Below are positions 6,061 to 7,809 of a stretch of 7,809 nucleotides of DNA, in pieces. Position 1 is the first letter of the stretch; each line of letters begins with the position of its first letter. Made by a program: the position numbers and the translations under genes. The notes under the pieces are model-generated. The model saw only the letters and a program-made list of their open reading frames with translations. It had not been told where the DNA came from and did no database searches. The stretch is taken from contig CAZKUN010000350.1 of NCBI GenBank assembly GCA_964555935.1, positions 1 through 7,809 on the forward strand. Direction: 5' to 3'. Source of the DNA: CAZKUN01 sp964555935. GTDB taxonomy: Bacteria; Armatimonadota; Zipacnadia; Zipacnadales; VGFC01.

Positions 6061-7326
6061 CTATCGCGCGGCGGATGTCAGGCCCGCGACGCCCTGGGGA
6101 CACGACGTCGGACCGCAGTTGCACGCGTAGCCGTCGGGGTGCTGGCCGTGCCGGGCGAAGTCCTCCCCGAAGAGCTCCCACGTCTCGCGCTGCTCCCGAC
6201 AGAACGCGTAGGGCGTGTCGGGCCCCGCCGCCTCGAGTTCGTCGATGATGTGCCGGTAGACTTTCCGCCGGAAGTCGTCCGGGATCTCGCAGCCCTGCTT
6301 CACGGTGGCGCCCGAGGTGCTCTTGACGGCCTCCAGCAGCTCGGGGTCGAGGATGTCGGTATCGAAGGCGGTGCAGAGCGAGTCGTAGTCCAGGAACCGC
6401 AGCGTCTCGAAGGTGATCATATCCGGCTGCGTCCGCTCAAAGATGCGCTGGATGACCTCCCGACTCTCCTCTCGCCAGTTCCTCACGGGCACGATGGGCG
6501 AGAGGCGGTACCGCACTGCATAGCCAGCCTCCTGGCACTGCCTCGCCGCTTCGATTCGCGCGTCCATGCTCGCGGCCTCGCGCTCCACGAGGTCGCATTG
6601 GGTCCGGCCGCCGATGCTCCAGCAGCAAACCGTCTTGCCGCCATGCTCGAGGTCCAGCAGGTACTCCACGTTGTCGCTCTTGCCGACGTAGAGTTCCAGG
6701 TGCTTGCCCGGTTTCTCGGCGAAGTACTCCACAAGCAGCTTGCTGCCCCCGTACTCCGGCTCGAAGCACGCGATGTCCGTCCAGTTGTCGTATTGGTAGA
6801 GTGTCTGGCCGCCGTTGCTGCCGATGCGCCCGTCGAGCCGCTCGACGAACTCCTCCATGTTCAGCATGAAGTTGTGAAGTCGCCCAAGGCCGCAATACGC
6901 GCACCGGAACGGACAGCCCACGACGCTGTGAAGTTGCCACGCGGGCTGGCAGACCGAGCCGGTCTTCCGGCGATGCTCGGCGCTCCCCGAATCCCGCCAG
7001 TCATAACCTCCGTACCCACTGAGCTTCAGCCCCGGGTTGGCGAATAGCTCGGGGTGAGCCGTTTTGCGCGCCTCCTGGGTCTCGGGCGGGTCGTCGAAGC
7101 GGAAGCGATTGAAGACCACCACGGCCGGGATCTCATCGAACATGCCGTGATGGGGCGTGCTGGTGAGGGCATGTTCGCGTGTCGCCGCCGCAAGCCCAGC
7201 GTCGTCGACGGTCTCCACTCGCTCCGTCCGGATGTGAGGCATCATTCGCTCCAGCCTCGCCCGCATCCGGGGATCGTCCTCAACGCCCTCGACGATGTAG
7301 ACGGCCTCGGCCGTGAGTGAGCGCAT
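6061..7326 (-). CDS. Spore photoproduct lyase-like radical SAM protein
   Basis: This is a 421-residue radical SAM protein related to spore photoproduct lyase (SPL). The 4Fe-4S/SAM motif is Cys138-x3-Cys142-x2-Cys145 in VVGCPFRCAYCGLGR. Following segments match the SPL layout: YDNWTDIACFEPEY (about 179-192), LELYVGKSDNVEYLLDL, KTVCCWSIGG and a RIEAARQCQEAGYAVRYRLS strand with SPIVP. Two catalytic residues of Bacillus SPL seem absent: Tyr98 aligns with Gly146 and the H-donor Cys141 with Asn181; Tyr96 is kept as Tyr144. The C-terminus carries extra cysteines (Cys376, and Cys402-x-Cys404-x4-Cys409), perhaps for a second metal site. The start ATG at 7326 has GAGG 7 nt upstream; the ATG at 7341 has none. 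It heads an apparent operon with the URO-D-fold gene. A repair role in spores is unlikely; the substrate is unknown. Confidence 0.88.
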   Translation of the reverse strand: MRSLTAEAVYIVEGVEDDPRMRARLERMMPHIRTERVETVDDAGLAAATREHALTSTPHHGMFDEIPAVVVFNRFRFDDPPETQEARKTAHPELFANPGLKLSGYGGYDWRDSGSAEHRRKTGSVCQPAWQLHSVVGCPFRCAYCGLGRLHNFMLNMEEFVERLDGRIGSNGGQTLYQYDNWTDIACFEPEYGGSKLLVEYFAEKPGKHLELYVGKSDNVEYLLDLEHGGKTVCCWSIGGRTQCDLVEREAASMDARIEAARQCQEAGYAVRYRLSPIVPVRNWREESREVIQRIFERTQPDMITFETLRFLDYDSLCTAFDTDILDPELLEAVKSTSGATVKQGCEIPDDFRRKVYRHIIDELEAAGPDTPYAFCREQRETWELFGEDFARHGQHPDGYACNCGPTSCPQGVAGLTSAAR

Positions 7327-7333
7327 GCCATCG

Positions 7334-7337
7334 CCTC
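7334..7337 (-). promoter_or_regulatory. Ribosome binding site that sets the radical SAM start
   Basis: On the minus strand GAGG lies 7 nt before the ATG at 7326. The in-frame ATG five codons upstream (7341) is preceded by an AT-rich stretch with no purine-rich site, so the shorter protein is preferred. Confidence 0.6.
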
Positions 7338-7678
7338 GCATTTCGGTGTATTCAGGCTATCGCCGGCACTATCCGAGATTCCCCATATGCAACGGGGCGC
7401 CCCGGCGTTGGCTGAACCGCCAACCATTCGTCGGATTTCTTCACCACTTGGGATCCAGGGACCTGTGCGGTTGATCGCGGAAGCCGGGATCGGCCGCCCG
7501 TGCTCCTATGCGGCCATGGCCATGAAGAGCAGGCTGAGCTGCAGGCCAGAGCGGTGCCAGGACCGAACATGTGCGAGCGACCGCGGACACGGAGAAACTG
7601 GGCAGCGATCCCCCCGCTTACACGGCGGCTCACTTCCGCGGCACCAGACAGCCTCCCACATCCGCAGGAGACCGCCGC
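7338..7678. other. Intergenic region between divergent genes
   Basis: About 340 bp separate the minus-strand radical SAM gene from the plus-strand small ORF. The open frames here on both strands give compositionally odd, Arg/Pro/Ser-rich translations with no recognisable motif and no good ribosome binding site, so I call no gene. The stretch holds two adjacent hairpins (7393-7424), an imperfect 8-bp stem with a 3-nt loop (7473-7480 against 7484-7491, one mismatch) and a 10-bp palindrome GGCCATGGCC (7512-7521). It presumably contains divergent promoters, but I could not identify convincing -35/-10 pairs. Confidence 0.5.
7393..7424. promoter_or_regulatory. Tandem inverted repeats upstream of the radical SAM gene
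   Basis: A perfect 12-bp palindrome CGGGGCGCCCCG (7393-7404) is followed after two bases by a hairpin GTTGGC (7407-7412) / GCCAAC (7419-7424) with a 6-nt loop. They lie 67-98 bp upstream of the radical SAM start codon at 7326. The palindrome has the symmetry of a dimeric regulator operator; alternatively the pair marks a leader RNA structure or the end of another transcript. The symmetry is seen directly and the role is inferred. Confidence 0.3.
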
Positions 7679-7795
7679 ATGCCATCACCAACCCGCGCAC
7701 AATTCAGCCTGGCCTCCGCGCTCGTTGTGTTCTCGTGTCTCGTTTTCGCGCCTCCGTGGCCTTACCCCCTAAAGCGAGTCCAGGTTCAGTGTTAG
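7679..7795 (+). CDS. Candidate 38-residue single-pass membrane or exported peptide
   Basis: This short ORF begins with ATG preceded by AGGAG (7666-7670) at an ideal 8-nt spacing and ends in TAG (7793-7795). The translation opens with a short polar segment (PSPTRAQ) followed by a hydrophobic stretch FSLASALVVFSCLVFA (about residues 9-24), then a Pro/Trp-rich turn and a basic tail ending in Cys. That looks like a small membrane peptide, or the signal-anchor start of a longer gene that is frameshifted near the window edge. I recognise no family. Support rests on the ribosome binding site and the hydrophobic profile only. Confidence 0.4.
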   Translation: MPSPTRAQFSLASALVVFSCLVFAPPWPYPLKRVQVQC

Positions 7796-7809
7796 TATCT
7801 GGGTGTACC

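Noticed and set aside
6031..7047. 338-codon plus-strand open frame opposite the radical SAM gene
   Set aside because: Antisense shadow; the minus-strand frame carries the CxxxCxxC motif and SPL-like layout.
7400..7700. Short minus-strand open frames (7352-7633, 7506-7700)
   Set aside because: No ribosome binding site, no recognisable motif and atypical composition; treated as noncoding.
1..7809. CRISPR array, insertion sequence, integrase or defence-system genes
   Set aside because: No direct-repeat/spacer pattern, no transposase motif and no inverted terminal repeats flanking a gene were seen.

Overview
The window is a GC-rich (roughly 60-65% by eye) piece of bacterial chromosome with strong G/C preference at third codon positions. 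It holds five intact protein genes, one decayed gene and one candidate small ORF. The gene content fits a polysaccharide-degrading Planctomycetota-type bacterium or a relative (Lentisphaerota, Hydrogenedentota and Armatimonadota are also possible). That content is two divergent uroporphyrinogen-decarboxylase-fold (URO-D) proteins, a spore-photoproduct-lyase-like radical SAM protein, a PcRGLX/YetA-type polysaccharide lyase, a stand-alone CBM9-like domain and a right-handed beta-helix relic. The lineage is inferred from gene content only; no rRNA or other marker gene is present.

Layout. Positions 1-239 are a leader without a convincing gene but with a strong hairpin (72-109). A plus-strand URO-D-fold gene (240-1358) follows and collides tail-to-tail with a minus-strand secreted lyase-like gene (1342-3810); the two overlap by 17 bp inside a perfect 7-bp inverted repeat. 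Upstream of the lyase on the minus strand is a CBM9-like gene (3904-4575). Between it and the next minus-strand gene lies a broken plus-strand beta-helix gene (about 4613-5009), visible as beta-helix-like coding sequence interrupted by frameshifts and a stop. Next on the minus strand are a second URO-D-fold gene (5021-6037) and, 23 bp upstream of it, an SPL-like radical SAM gene (6061-7326); these two probably form an operon. Positions 7327-7678 contain tandem hairpins and no convincing gene. A 38-codon ORF with a good ribosome binding site (7679-7795, plus strand) closes the window.

How the genes may work together. The lyase-like enzyme (signal peptide) and the beta-helix relic point to breakdown of pectin-like or other acidic glycans, with the CBM9-like protein as a carbohydrate-binding partner. 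The radical SAM and URO-D proteins are cytoplasmic. Members of the URO-D fold include MtaA/CmuA-type methyl-corrinoid methyltransferases, so a link to methylated substrates is possible. However, no corrinoid protein is encoded here, and both URO-D proteins have changed residues at the canonical metal site. The most unusual points are the loss of SPL catalytic residues in the radical SAM protein, the two different rewired metal sites in the URO-D proteins, and the beta-helix relic. No clearly new multi-gene system can be proven from this window.
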